37,490 bases of DNA from Burkholderiales bacterium (GTDB taxonomy: Bacteria; Pseudomonadota; Gammaproteobacteria; Burkholderiales; Burkholderiaceae_C). The DNA lies in assembly GCA_947464185.1 (NCBI GenBank), contig CANHVY010000036.1, positions 1 to 37,490 on the forward strand. The letters are read 5' to 3'. Made by a program: the position numbers and the translations under genes. Below, one piece after another: positions 7,020 through 14,880 of this stretch (position 1 is its first letter; every line of letters starts with the position of its first letter). The notes beneath the pieces are model-generated. The model did not search any database and was not told the DNA's origin. It was given only the letters and a program-made list of their open reading frames with translations.

Positions 7020-8198
7020 ATGAACCGCCATCTGCTGTTGCTTGCCTTCTGTCAGGGCATGTTCCTGACGAACACCGTCATCTTCATCGCGGTCAATGGC
7101 CTGGCGGGGCTGGCGCTGGCGCCGGTGGGGTGGATGGCCACGTTGCCGGTCACGAGCTATGTGATCGGCGGCGCGCTGAGCGCGCCGCTGGTGGCGCGTC
7201 TGCAGTCGCAGTGGGGCCGCAAGCGCAGCTTCCAGCTGGGGCTGGTGATGGCCGCGGTGAGCGCAGCCGCCTGCGCCTACGCCATGAGCCAGAAGAGCTT
7301 CGGCCTGCTGATGCTGGCCACCTTGCTGGCCGGCTTCTACCAGGCCAATGCCGCCCTGTACCGCTTTGCCGGCACCGAGGTGGTGGAGCCCTCGTACAAG
7401 GAAAAGGCCATCTCCTGGGTGCTGGCCGGCGGCATCCTGGGGGCCCTGATCGGCCCCAACATCGCTGATGCCTCGGTGGACCTGCTGCCGGTGCGTTATG
7501 CGGGCGCCTACCTGGCGCTGATCGGCGTGGCCGCCGTGGCCTTCGTGGCGCTGTCCTTCATCCAGTTCCCGCCGCACAAGGCGCCGGCACCCGGTGCCTC
7601 ATCGGGCCGGCCGCTTGCGGAAATTGCGCGCCAGCCCACCTTCATCGTGGCCGTGGCCGCAGGGGCCCTGGGCTACGGCGTGATGAACCTGCTGATGGCC
7701 GCCACGCCGCTGGCCATGCAGCAGTGCAAGCACCCGTTCGAGAGCGCCACGCTGGTGCTGGAATGGCACGTGCTGGGCATGTTCGCGCCCAGCTTTTTCA
7801 CCGGCCACCTCATCAAGCGCTTCGGCGCCCTGCCCGTGATGGGCGTGGGCGTGGTGCTGAACTTCGTGTGCGTGGCGGTGGCCCTGAGCGGCGTGGACCT
7901 GATGCAGTTCCTGGTGGCGCTGTTCGTGCTGGGTGTGGGCTGGAACTTCCTCTACACCGGCGGCAGCACGCTCTTGACCACCACCTACCGCCCCGAGGAG
8001 AAGAACAAGGCCCAGGGTGCGATGGACACCTGCGTGTTCGCCACCATGGCCGTGAGCTCGTTCTCCTCAGGCGCGCTGGTCACCACCCAGGGCTGGACGC
8101 TGCTGAACCTGGGCTCGCTGGTACCCATCACGCTGGTGGGCGGGGCGCTGCTGTGGCTGGCGGCCCAGCAGCGGGTGGCGGGCCGGGCGACGCAGTGA
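7020..8198 (+). CDS. MFS transporter
   Basis: A 392-residue integral membrane protein with about 12 hydrophobic segments in two halves separated by a cytoplasmic loop near residues 190-205 (FPPHKAPAPGASSGRPLAEI). The loop after TM2 carries WGRKRSFQLG, a version of MFS motif A. The start at 7020 is the first Met of a typical MFS N-terminus and has GATGAGG just upstream. The protein fits the general drug/metabolite efflux branch of the superfamily, and no substrate can be named. It stands alone, with hairpins before it and the convergent dhaL-like gene 21 bp after its stop. Confidence 0.88.
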   Translation: MNRHLLLLAFCQGMFLTNTVIFIAVNGLAGLALAPVGWMATLPVTSYVIGGALSAPLVARLQSQWGRKRSFQLGLVMAAVSAAACAYAMSQKSFGLLMLATLLAGFYQANAALYRFAGTEVVEPSYKEKAISWVLAGGILGALIGPNIADASVDLLPVRYAGAYLALIGVAAVAFVALSFIQFPPHKAPAPGASSGRPLAEIARQPTFIVAVAAGALGYGVMNLLMAATPLAMQQCKHPFESATLVLEWHVLGMFAPSFFTGHLIKRFGALPVMGVGVVLNFVCVAVALSGVDLMQFLVALFVLGVGWNFLYTGGSTLLTTTYRPEEKNKAQGAMDTCVFATMAVSSFSSGALVTTQGWTLLNLGSLVPITLVGGALLWLAAQQRVAGRATQ

Positions 8199-8219
8199 GC
8201 CGTGCGCGGCGCGCCGAGT

Positions 8220-8822
8220 TCAAAGCGCCTGCACCATTCTGAGCACCGCGACCATGCCGGGATCGTCGTAGGTGGCAACGCGGCCGGCGTGCAGCCTTGC
8301 CCGGCCGATGCGGCCCGGCTGTGGGCGCAGCGCCTGCAGGGCCGCGTGCAGCGCCTGTTCCGCGTGGAGCACGGTCCAGGGTGTGCCGTCCAGCGGCCTG
8401 GACCGCTGGACGGCCAGCAGGGCGTCGAGCAGGGTCTTGTCGCCTTCCTGAGCCTCACCAAGGCGGGCCACCGCCGCCGCGGCGTGGCCCAGCAGTTCGG
8501 CCATGTCGCCGTCACCCAGGGTAAGCGGCATCGCCGCCTGCCGGCAGGCCCGAGCGGCGGCGCGCAAGGCGGCCCCCAGCAGGGTGGCAAAGCTCGAACC
8601 TGAGGCCGCAGCGCAGCGGGCCCCGGCTTCCTGCAACAGGTCCGCCACCGTGCCGTCGGCAAGCGGCGTGCCGTCCAGCGCGCAGGCGCACCGGGCCAGC
8701 GTGGTGCCCAGATCGCCGTCACCCACGACCGCATCCAGGGCGTTGAGCTCGTCAGCGGCCTGACGCAAGCCCTGGCTTACCCGCCAAAGAGCGCGCTCGA
8801 CCGCCGCGCGGTCGACGCTCAT
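8220..8822 (-). CDS. dhaL: Dihydroxyacetone kinase-like subunit DhaL
   Basis: DhaL is the ADP/ATP-binding subunit that phosphorylates the ketose held by DhaK. The 200-residue product shows the metal-binding DAVVGDGDLGTT (Asp30, Asp35 and Asp37 region), the phosphate loop SGSSFATLLGAALR and the later DKTLLDALLAV, all family signatures. The usual GDGDHG has Leu in place of His here. The start is the Met of MSVDRAAVERAL, which overlaps the TGA of the dhaK-like gene by four bases (ATGA, 8819-8822), so the subunits are translationally coupled. No DhaM or PTS genes are adjacent, which points to an ATP-dependent kinase. The real substrate may be a tetrulose or another ketose. Confidence 0.88.
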   Translation of the reverse strand: MSVDRAAVERALWRVSQGLRQAADELNALDAVVGDGDLGTTLARCACALDGTPLADGTVADLLQEAGARCAAASGSSFATLLGAALRAAARACRQAAMPLTLGDGDMAELLGHAAAAVARLGEAQEGDKTLLDALLAVQRSRPLDGTPWTVLHAEQALHAALQALRPQPGRIGRARLHAGRVATYDDPGMVAVLRMVQAL

Positions 8823-9820
8823 GCCGGCCGCCAGAACGGCGAGCTGGCCGGCGCCAACAGCAGCGGCTCCAACCGGCCATCCAGGCGCAGCACCGTGAGC
8901 GAGGCTCCGGCCATCTCCATTGACGTGGCGTACTGCCCGATCAAGGGGGCGACGACTGCCTGCCCCTGGCGCCGCAGGGTGCGCTCGACCGCGCGGTACA
9001 GGATGTAGAGCTCTTCCAGCGGGGTGGCGCCCAGGCTGTTGACCATGACCGACACACGGTCGCCGTGCGAGAGGTCGAGTTCGGGCAGGACGGCTTCGAG
9101 CATGGCCTGGGCCACCTGATCGGCTGTCTGCAGCGGGCCGGTCCACAGGCCCGGCTCGCCGTGGATGCCCATGCCGAAGGCCATGTCGTCGGCCCCGATG
9201 TCGAAGCCCGGCCGGCCGGCTTCAGGAATGGTGCAGGGTGACAGCGCCACACCCACGCTGCGCAGGTTGTCGCAGGCCTGCTGCGCCACCGCGGCCACCT
9301 CCTCCAGATCGCCACCGGCCTCGGCGCAGGCGCCGGTAAGCTTGAACGCGTAGGCCATGCCCGCCACCCCGCGGCGCAGGTGGCGCTGCGACGCCACGGC
9401 ACTGGCCACGTCGTCGGCCACCCGCACGGCCCGCACCTCCACGCCCTCGTCCTGCAGCGCCTCGGCCGCGAGGTTGAAGTTCATCTTGTCGCCGCCGTAG
9501 TTGCCATACAGCTGCAACACCCCGGCGCCCGCGCTCACGGCACGCATCGCGGCCTCGGCGTCGGCCACCGTCTGCCCGGCGAAGACGTTGCCCACAGCGC
9601 AGGCGTCCAGCAGGCCGGGCCCGACATAGCCGACGAACATCGGCAAGTGCCCGGAGCCGCCGCCCGTGACGATGCCCACCTTGCCGGGCCGGGGCGGGGC
9701 CGCGCGCACGACCACGCGCGGGTGCCCGGGCAGTTGGCGGTACTGCCCCGGATGGGCCGCGCACAGGCCTTCGAGCATCTCGTTGACGTAGTCACCCGGT
9801 TGGTTCAGGAACTTCTTCAT
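8819..9820 (-). CDS. dhaK: Dihydroxyacetone kinase-like subunit DhaK
   Basis: DhaK binds the keto-sugar substrate covalently through a histidine. In this 333-residue protein that residue is His220 in GMGIHGEPG. GGGSGHLPMFVGYVG (residues 53-67) and GNYGGDKMNFNLA (Asp111) form the rest of the active site. In canonical DhaK the first motif reads GGGSGHEP; here Glu is replaced by Leu and the following residues differ, which suggests altered substrate specificity. It sits between the DHDPS-family aldolase gene (39 bp upstream) and dhaL (4-bp overlap), so the three form one operon. Kinase assignment is secure; dihydroxyacetone as the substrate is not. Confidence 0.9.
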   Translation of the reverse strand: MKKFLNQPGDYVNEMLEGLCAAHPGQYRQLPGHPRVVVRAAPPRPGKVGIVTGGGSGHLPMFVGYVGPGLLDACAVGNVFAGQTVADAEAAMRAVSAGAGVLQLYGNYGGDKMNFNLAAEALQDEGVEVRAVRVADDVASAVASQRHLRRGVAGMAYAFKLTGACAEAGGDLEEVAAVAQQACDNLRSVGVALSPCTIPEAGRPGFDIGADDMAFGMGIHGEPGLWTGPLQTADQVAQAMLEAVLPELDLSHGDRVSVMVNSLGATPLEELYILYRAVERTLRRQGQAVVAPLIGQYATSMEMAGASLTVLRLDGRLEPLLLAPASSPFWRPA

Positions 9821-9859
9821 CTTTCACGGCCTCGGTACATCTGCGGGCGGCTGGAGCGA

Positions 9860-10765
9860 TCAGGCCGCCAGCACCGGCTTGAGCACCTCAGCGATGCGCG
9901 CCTTCAGGCCTTCATCAGGCGGGACCATCGGGGCGCGCGGGTGGTACAGCGGCAGGCCCTGCAAGTGCTGGATGTACTTGACGCAACCCGGCAGGATCTC
10001 GTGCGGCAGCGTGTTCCACAGCCGGTTGAGGTGGAAGTGCAGTTGGCGGGCCTCGTCGTGGCGGCCGGCCTTGACCATGTTCTGCAGGCGGACCACGGGC
10101 CCGGGAACGGCACTGGTCAAGGCCGAGATGGCGCCGTGCATGCCCAGGGCGAAGCCGGGGTACAGCAGCGCATCGATGCCGCTGAGCACGATGTTGGGCT
10201 CCTTGACGTTGAGCAGCAGGTCCGACAGCGACTTGAGGTCGCCGCTGCTCTGCTTCATGCCGATCACGCCCGGCACCTCGTCCATGATCCGCAGCATGGA
10301 GTCCACGCTCAGGTAGTTCCAGGGGATCACGTTGTAGATGAGGATGGGAATCCCGGTTTCCTCCCAGATGGTGCGGAAGTGCTCGATGGTGGCCTGCTCG
10401 TCGGGCTTGAACAGGTAGTGCACGGGCGTGACCTGCAGCGCCACCACCTTCATGCCTTCGAGCATGCGGGTGCGGCGGATCGCCTGCACGGTGCTGTTGA
10501 CGATGAGCCCGGCCAGGAAAGGCACGCGCCCGGCGGTGGCCTCGTAGGCGTCCTGCATCGACTCGACGAACTCGGCGTCCGACAGGGTGTGGCCCTCGCC
10601 CGTGCTGCCCCCCACCACCACGCCGTTGGCACCGGCGTTGACGATCAGGTCGATCTGCTCGCGCATGGCGTTTCGCACCAGTCGGCCCTGCTCGTCGAAG
10701 GGCATGGCGATCGGGGGCAGCACGCCGTGCAGCAGGTGGCGCAGGTCAGGAGTCTTGGAGCTCAT
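9860..10765 (-). CDS. Dihydrodipicolinate synthase / N-acetylneuraminate lyase family aldolase
   Basis: A 301-residue class I aldolase or dehydratase of the DapA/NanA superfamily. It shows GGSTGEGHTLS (phosphate or carboxylate loop, residues 53-62), the catalytic Tyr in LIYNVIPWN (Tyr144) and the Schiff-base Lys in GVIGMKQSSGD (Lys171). It is unlikely to be the lysine-biosynthetic DapA: it lies in a kinase-transport cassette under an IclR regulator, and the sequence after the catalytic Tyr (NVIPWN) is unlike DapA. It more likely cleaves or dehydrates a sugar acid and hands a ketose or hydroxy-ketone to the DhaK/DhaL pair. AGGA lies about 9 nt before the ATG. It is the first gene of the minus-strand operon. 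Confidence 0.85.
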   Translation of the reverse strand: MSSKTPDLRHLLHGVLPPIAMPFDEQGRLVRNAMREQIDLIVNAGANGVVVGGSTGEGHTLSDAEFVESMQDAYEATAGRVPFLAGLIVNSTVQAIRRTRMLEGMKVVALQVTPVHYLFKPDEQATIEHFRTIWEETGIPILIYNVIPWNYLSVDSMLRIMDEVPGVIGMKQSSGDLKSLSDLLLNVKEPNIVLSGIDALLYPGFALGMHGAISALTSAVPGPVVRLQNMVKAGRHDEARQLHFHLNRLWNTLPHEILPGCVKYIQHLQGLPLYHPRAPMVPPDEGLKARIAEVLKPVLAA

Positions 10766-10804
10766 CTTGGGGTTCCTGTGGAGGGTCTTGTGAGGGGTGC
10801 GCCG

Positions 10805-10820
10805 ATGCGGACCGCGGAAC
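10805..10820 (-). promoter_or_regulatory. Putative IclR-type operator copy 3, aldolase side
   Basis: On the minus strand the site reads GTTCCGCGGTCCGCAT. It shares GTTCCGnnnTnCG with the two copies on the plus strand beside the Bug gene. It lies about 40 nt upstream of the aldolase start, in the expected place to control the minus-strand operon. Confidence 0.4.
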
Positions 10821-10859
10821 CGGGAGGCCGTGAAGTGCGCAGATCAGGGTGTTCAGCAC

Positions 10860-10888
10860 TTGACACGGGGTGCCCCGGTTCATAAAGT
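10860..10888 (+). promoter_or_regulatory. Predicted sigma70 promoter of the Bug solute-binding gene
   Basis: A perfect TTGACA at 10860-10865 and TAAAGT at 10883-10888 are separated by exactly 17 bp. The transcription start would fall near 10894, immediately before the first of two operator-like repeats. Confidence 0.6.
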
Positions 10889-10896
10889 CTCTCAGC

Positions 10897-10932
10897 GTTC
10901 CGCATTTCGGTCAAGTGTTCCGGTATCCGGAC
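10897..10932 (+). promoter_or_regulatory. Two putative IclR-type operator repeats 20 bp apart
   Basis: GTTCCGCATTTCGGTC at 10897-10912 and GTTCCGGTATCCGGAC at 10917-10932 share GTTCCGnnnTnCGGnC, and their first bases are 20 bp apart, about two helical turns. The second contains the exact inverted repeat TCCGG-TAT-CCGGA. They lie just downstream of the predicted start of transcription, where bound repressor would block the Bug promoter. The downstream IclR-family gene is the likely source of the binding protein. Confidence 0.5.
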
Positions 10933-10974
10933 GCTCCGGCTGAAGCCATCACCTCAACCCCTACAGGAATCCGC

Positions 10975-11961
10975 ATGAAGCCCTCAGGAATCACCCGCAG
11001 AGCCGGCCTGGTCGCCATGAGCGCCTGGCCGCTTGCAGCCACCTCGCCCTTGGCCTTTGCGCAATCGGGGGACGCCTATCCCAACCGGGCGGTGGAGCTG
11101 GTGGTGCCGTTCGGCGCCGGCGGCGGCACCGACGTGCTCGCCCGCGTCTTCGCCGAGGCCGCCAAGAAGCACTTCAGCCAGCCCTTCACTGTCCTCAACC
11201 GGCCCGGGGCCAGCGGCGCGATCGGCCTGGGCGAGGTGGCACAGAGCAAGCCTGACGGCTACAAGATCGCGATGATGACCCTCGAGATGGTGATCCTGCC
11301 GCACCTGGGCATCGGCAAGTACCAGCCCGAGGACTTCGTGCCCATCGTCCGCCTGAATCAGGATCCCGTGGTGCTGGCCGTGAGCGCCCAGTCCCCGTGG
11401 AACACCTTGGAAGAGTTCGTAGACGCCGCCAGACGCAGCAAGGACGGCCTGCGCTTCGGCAATGCTGGTGTGGGCGGGGTCTCGCACCTGGCTGCACTGG
11501 GCCTGCAGCAGAAGCTGGGCGCCACTTTCAACCACATCCCGTACCAGGGCAACGCCCCGGCCGTCGTGGCCCTGCTGGGCGGCCACATTGACGCGGTGGT
11601 GCCTTCCCCAGCCGAGGTCTCTTCCCAGGTGGCTGCAGGCAGGTTGAGGATGCTGGCGGTCATGGGCGACCAGCGGCTGAGAGCCTTCGAGAACGTGCCC
11701 ACGCTCAAGGAGCGGCGCATCGACCTGTCCATCGGCACCTGGCGCGGGCTGGGTGCGCCTCGGGGGCTGCCGCCCGATGTGCTGGCGAAGTTGTCCGACG
11801 CCGCCATGAAGGCAGCCCAGGATCCCGCCGTCAAGGAAGCGATGGACAAGCTCAACCTGGGCTACTCCGTCGCCGACGGTGCCCGGTTCAAGACGGAAAT
11901 CGACCGTGACAGCGCCTACTTCAAGGCCCTCATCACCCAGCTCAACCTGAAGGTGAACTGA
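10975..11961 (+). CDS. Tripartite tricarboxylate transporter (TTT) Bug-type solute-binding protein
   Basis: A 328-residue periplasmic binding protein of the Bug/TctC family, which captures organic acids and similar solutes. The start at 10975 (AGGA 6 nt upstream) gives a signal peptide with ITRRAGLVAM, a twin-arginine-like or Sec n-region, ending near LAFAQ. The mature protein opens YPNRAVELVVPFGAGGGTDVLAR, the family's diagnostic segment, and later has NHIPYQGNAPAVVALLGGHID and VPTLKERRIDLSIGTWRG. No tctA or tctB membrane genes are present, so it is an orphan Bug, common in Burkholderiales. Its promoter and operators are shared with the divergent aldolase-kinase operon, so it probably binds the substrate of that pathway. 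Confidence 0.92.
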   Translation: MKPSGITRRAGLVAMSAWPLAATSPLAFAQSGDAYPNRAVELVVPFGAGGGTDVLARVFAEAAKKHFSQPFTVLNRPGASGAIGLGEVAQSKPDGYKIAMMTLEMVILPHLGIGKYQPEDFVPIVRLNQDPVVLAVSAQSPWNTLEEFVDAARRSKDGLRFGNAGVGGVSHLAALGLQQKLGATFNHIPYQGNAPAVVALLGGHIDAVVPSPAEVSSQVAAGRLRMLAVMGDQRLRAFENVPTLKERRIDLSIGTWRGLGAPRGLPPDVLAKLSDAAMKAAQDPAVKEAMDKLNLGYSVADGARFKTEIDRDSAYFKALITQLNLKVN

Positions 11962-12161
11962 GCGCCACCGCGCTGGCTTGGAAGGGCTGGCAACGCCCAG
12001 GCGGAAGCTTGGCGCGTTGAGGGGTCGGTACACTGCTTCATCGCTGGGAAAGCGCTGCCGGAAGGGGCGGAATGCCGTGGCCTGGCCGGGGTTCCCGGCA
12101 ACGCAGAGCGCCCACGGTGACGAAGAGCCCCCAGCCCGCCCCACCCTCGCTGAGCACACCC

Positions 12162-12962
12162 ATGGCCCTACCCGCGCCCGCTGAAAAGGACGACAAGAAC
12201 CGCATCCAGTCCTATCAGCGCATGATGGACGTGCTGCAGTGCTTTACCAGCGTATCCAGGCACCTGACGCTCGCGCAGATCGCCGCGGGCACCGGCTTGC
12301 CCCGGCCGACGGTGCACCGCATTCTTGGGGCCCTCAAGGAGATTGGCTTCATCGAACAGGACGTCAGGGGCGGCGGCTACATGCTGGGCATCGGCTTGTA
12401 CGAGCTGGGCAGCCTGTCCCTGGCCAACATGGACCTGCACCGCGAAGCGCAACCCTTCGTGGACCAGCTCGCGCGGCACTCCAGCGCCTCCGTGCACCTG
12501 GGGGTCTTCAACGGCCAGAGCGTCGTCGTGATCGAGCGGGAGGACTTCGAAGAGCCCCGCAAGAGCCTGGCCAGCCGCGTGGAGATCGCACCCATCCACT
12601 GCACGGGCGTGGGCAAGGCCGTGGGCGCGTACCTGCCCAAGGACCTGGTGGCCCGCATCGCGGCGGGGGGGCTGCGCCCCTACACCTCGCACACGATCAC
12701 CTCGCTGGCCGCGCTGGAACGGGACCTGGCCAAGGTGCGCAAGCGCGGCTACGCCCTGGACAACGAAGAGCTGCAGTTGTTCGTGCGCTGCGTGGCCGCG
12801 CCCATTCGCAACGCCGCCGGCCGCGTGTTCGCGGCCATCAGCGTGTCCGGCCCGCCTGAGCGCATGACGGCCGAGCGCCAGCTGCAGCTGGCCTCGGTGG
12901 TGATCGACACGGCTGGCGCCATCTCCCGGCATCTGGGGTTCGACGGTACCGTGGCGGGGTGA
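12162..12962 (+). CDS. IclR family transcriptional regulator
   Basis: A 266-residue regulator. The N-terminal winged helix (about residues 15-75) reads RIQSYQRMMDVLQCF, then LTLAQIAAGTGLPRPTVHRILGAL with the recognition helix PRPTVHRIL. The C-terminal IclR effector domain includes HLGVFNGQSVVVIER, HCTGVGKAVGAYLP, RKRGYALDNEEL and CVAAPIRNAAGRVFAAISVSG. The chosen start gives MALPAPAEKDDKNRIQ; GTG at 12117 is an in-frame alternative and neither has a strong Shine-Dalgarno. It follows the Bug gene on the same strand by 200 bp and very likely controls the divergent Bug and aldolase-dhaKL units through the GTTCCG repeats. The effector is unknown, probably the imported acid or an intermediate. Confidence 0.92.
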   Translation: MALPAPAEKDDKNRIQSYQRMMDVLQCFTSVSRHLTLAQIAAGTGLPRPTVHRILGALKEIGFIEQDVRGGGYMLGIGLYELGSLSLANMDLHREAQPFVDQLARHSSASVHLGVFNGQSVVVIEREDFEEPRKSLASRVEIAPIHCTGVGKAVGAYLPKDLVARIAAGGLRPYTSHTITSLAALERDLAKVRKRGYALDNEELQLFVRCVAAPIRNAAGRVFAAISVSGPPERMTAERQLQLASVVIDTAGAISRHLGFDGTVAG

Positions 12963-13006
12963 ACGCGGCAGCGGCCCACCCGGGGGGCCATGGCGACTCC
13001 ACCTCG

Positions 13007-13864
13007 TCAGGCGAGATGAGCAGAGGTTCCCGTCGGCGAGGCCGGCCGTGCCCGGGGCCCGGCGACCCAGTCGATCCCGGCCGCGCGGCTGGCGGCGGTG
13101 AAGTCCTGGCTGCCCAGCCACCGATACTCGGCAAGCCGAAACGGCCCGATCGGATCGCCCGGCTCCGCTGTGCGGGCCGGATGGCAGGCGACCAGGGCGT
13201 TGTCGGGCAGGACGCCCAGCAACGCTGCCCAATCCCTTTGCACGGCTTGCGGAGCATCGAAAGCCTGCAAGCCACCGAAGGCCCGGTTCGCAGCCAGCCC
13301 GAGCATGTCGAGTCTTCGTGCAAGAGCCTTGGAGCCTAGCAGGCGGAACGCCATGCGCTTGGCGAACGAGTCGCGCGGCCCCACCGCTGGCCACAAGGAG
13401 CGGACCGGCACACGGCCGCCCCGCTTGGCGACCACCTCGAGCAGCGCCTCACGAACTGTGGTCAACAAGTGGACGTGCTGATGCGCATCGACAAAGTCTG
13501 GCCCGCGCCCGGCATGATCCTCAAAGGCCGTCCATTGCGCGTCAATCTCTGCAGCGAGCTCATCGCGCCGGAGTCGGCCGCAGAGTTCAAGGGCCGCGAG
13601 GTTCGCAGCTGAAGGGAAAGGCTTGGCGTCCGAGAGTGCCCGGCCCTCCACCAGATTCACATGCAGCCCGACAGATACCCGGTCGGGTATCTCCGGCAGC
13701 AACGACCATGCGCGGGGCCAGCCGGCGCCCGCCGTCATGGCGCTCACTGCGCCAAGACGGCCGCCGCAGGCGAGCTCTGCAATGGCGAGCGACACCGACT
13801 CGGAGAGCGCGAAATCGTCGGCGCAAAGCACCACGGCACGCCCGGGCGTCGACGACGGGATCAC
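13007..13864 (-). CDS. YdjC/ChbG-family carbohydrate deacetylase, NaxD/LgmC-like
   Basis: A 285-residue deacetylase of the ChbG/HpnK (YdjC) superfamily. Metal and catalytic residues are visible: VVLCADDFALSES (Asp16-Asp17), VGLHVNLVEG (His68) and FVDAHQHVHLL (His128, His130, His132). It is the last gene of a four-gene minus-strand group and overlaps the GT2 gene by ATGA (13861-13864). Known relatives in similar settings, NaxD of Francisella and LgmC of Bordetella, remove the acetyl group from undecaprenyl-phosphate-linked N-acetylhexosamine before transfer to lipid A. That role is inferred here from neighbours. Alternatives are chitooligosaccharide or hopanoid deacetylation, for which there is no supporting context. 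Confidence 0.85.
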   Translation of the reverse strand: MIPSSTPGRAVVLCADDFALSESVSLAIAELACGGRLGAVSAMTAGAGWPRAWSLLPEIPDRVSVGLHVNLVEGRALSDAKPFPSAANLAALELCGRLRRDELAAEIDAQWTAFEDHAGRGPDFVDAHQHVHLLTTVREALLEVVAKRGGRVPVRSLWPAVGPRDSFAKRMAFRLLGSKALARRLDMLGLAANRAFGGLQAFDAPQAVQRDWAALLGVLPDNALVACHPARTAEPGDPIGPFRLAEYRWLGSQDFTAASRAAGIDWVAGPRARPASPTGTSAHLA

Positions 13865-14880
13865 GGCTGGCGCTCCCGGGCGACGGGAGTGCCGTCGCCG
13901 ATTGGCGCTGGAACAGTTCCAGCTTCGTCGATCCGCTCGACGATGAACAGCGGACGCGCCTTCACCTCCCGATAGATGCGGCTCACATAGGCGCCAAGGA
14001 CAGCGACCGACAACATCTGGAGCCCGCCAAAGATCATCAGGCCGGCGGCAAGGGTCGCAAAGCCGCCCACAGCGACCCCAAGAAACAGGCGCTCAAACAC
14101 GATCCAAGCGGCGTACAGAAAGGCCGCGGCGGAAACCGCCACCCCTGCGACGCCAAAGGCCTGCAGGGGCAAGGCCGAGAAAGACGTGATGCCCGTCGTC
14201 GCAAGGCGGGCGACGCGCCGCAGCCCAAAACTCGAGGCACCGGCCGTCCGCTCGGCTTGTCGGTAAGGCACCGCAATCTGCTGAAAGCCCAGCAGTGCAA
14301 ACAGGCCCTTCATCATGCGCTCGCGCTCGGGGAAGCGGGCCAGCGCGTCGACTGCCTTGCGATCCAGCAAGCGGAAGTCGCCCGCCCCCATGGGCAGCTC
14401 GATCCGGTCATCGCGTCCGATGTGCCGATGGAACAACCGCCGCAGCGTGCGCTTGGACCACGGCTCTGCCAGCGGCTCCATCCGGACGCCGTAGACCATG
14501 TCGTAGCCCTCGCGCCAGCGCGCGACGAATTCAGGCAGGGTTTCCAGAGGGTGCTGGAAGTCGCAGTCCATGGCGATGACGGCGTCGCCGCGTGCCAGCG
14601 ACAGGCCCGCGCTCAGCGCCGCCTCCTTGCCGAAGTTGCGCGACAGCCGGACAACCCGCACCGCCGCCGAGCGGCCTGCGGCGAGTGCCAGCGACGCGGT
14701 GCCATCGCGGCTGCCATCGTCGACCACCACGATCTCCCAGCGCATCGCCATCGCGCCCAGTCTGTCTTGCAGTGCCTTGACAAAGTCGCCTATCACCGCC
14801 GACTCCTGGTAGGCCGGCACCACCACCGACAGCAGCGGGTCCGCGGGCCGCCGCACCGGCGCTGGCAGGGCGGCGCTCAT
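13861..14880 (-). CDS. GT2 glycosyltransferase, polyprenyl-phosphate hexosamine type (ArnC/GtrB/LgmB-like)
   Basis: A 339-residue family 2 glycosyltransferase of the dolichol-phosphate mannosyltransferase type. The N-terminal GT-A domain shows LLSVVVPAYQES, EIVVVDDGSRDGT (residues 49-61) and MDCDFQHPLE, with the metal-binding DxD-like segment. The C-terminal part has two transmembrane helices (LPLQAFGVAGVAVSAAAFLY and GFATLAAGLMIFGGLQMLSV), as in ArnC and GtrB. It should load a sugar from a nucleotide donor onto undecaprenyl phosphate at the inner face of the membrane. It overlaps both neighbours by ATGA, so the ArnT-like, GT2 and deacetylase proteins are coupled. N-acetylhexosamine as the sugar is inferred from the deacetylase next door. 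Confidence 0.88.
   Translation of the reverse strand: MSAALPAPVRRPADPLLSVVVPAYQESAVIGDFVKALQDRLGAMAMRWEIVVVDDGSRDGTASLALAAGRSAAVRVVRLSRNFGKEAALSAGLSLARGDAVIAMDCDFQHPLETLPEFVARWREGYDMVYGVRMEPLAEPWSKRTLRRLFHRHIGRDDRIELPMGAGDFRLLDRKAVDALARFPERERMMKGLFALLGFQQIAVPYRQAERTAGASSFGLRRVARLATTGITSFSALPLQAFGVAGVAVSAAAFLYAAWIVFERLFLGVAVGGFATLAAGLMIFGGLQMLSVAVLGAYVSRIYREVKARPLFIVERIDEAGTVPAPIGDGTPVARERQP

Noticed and set aside
9860..10765. Naming the aldolase gene dapA
   Set aside because: The fold and Lys/Tyr residues fit the superfamily, but the catabolic cassette and NVIPWN motif argue against lysine biosynthesis.
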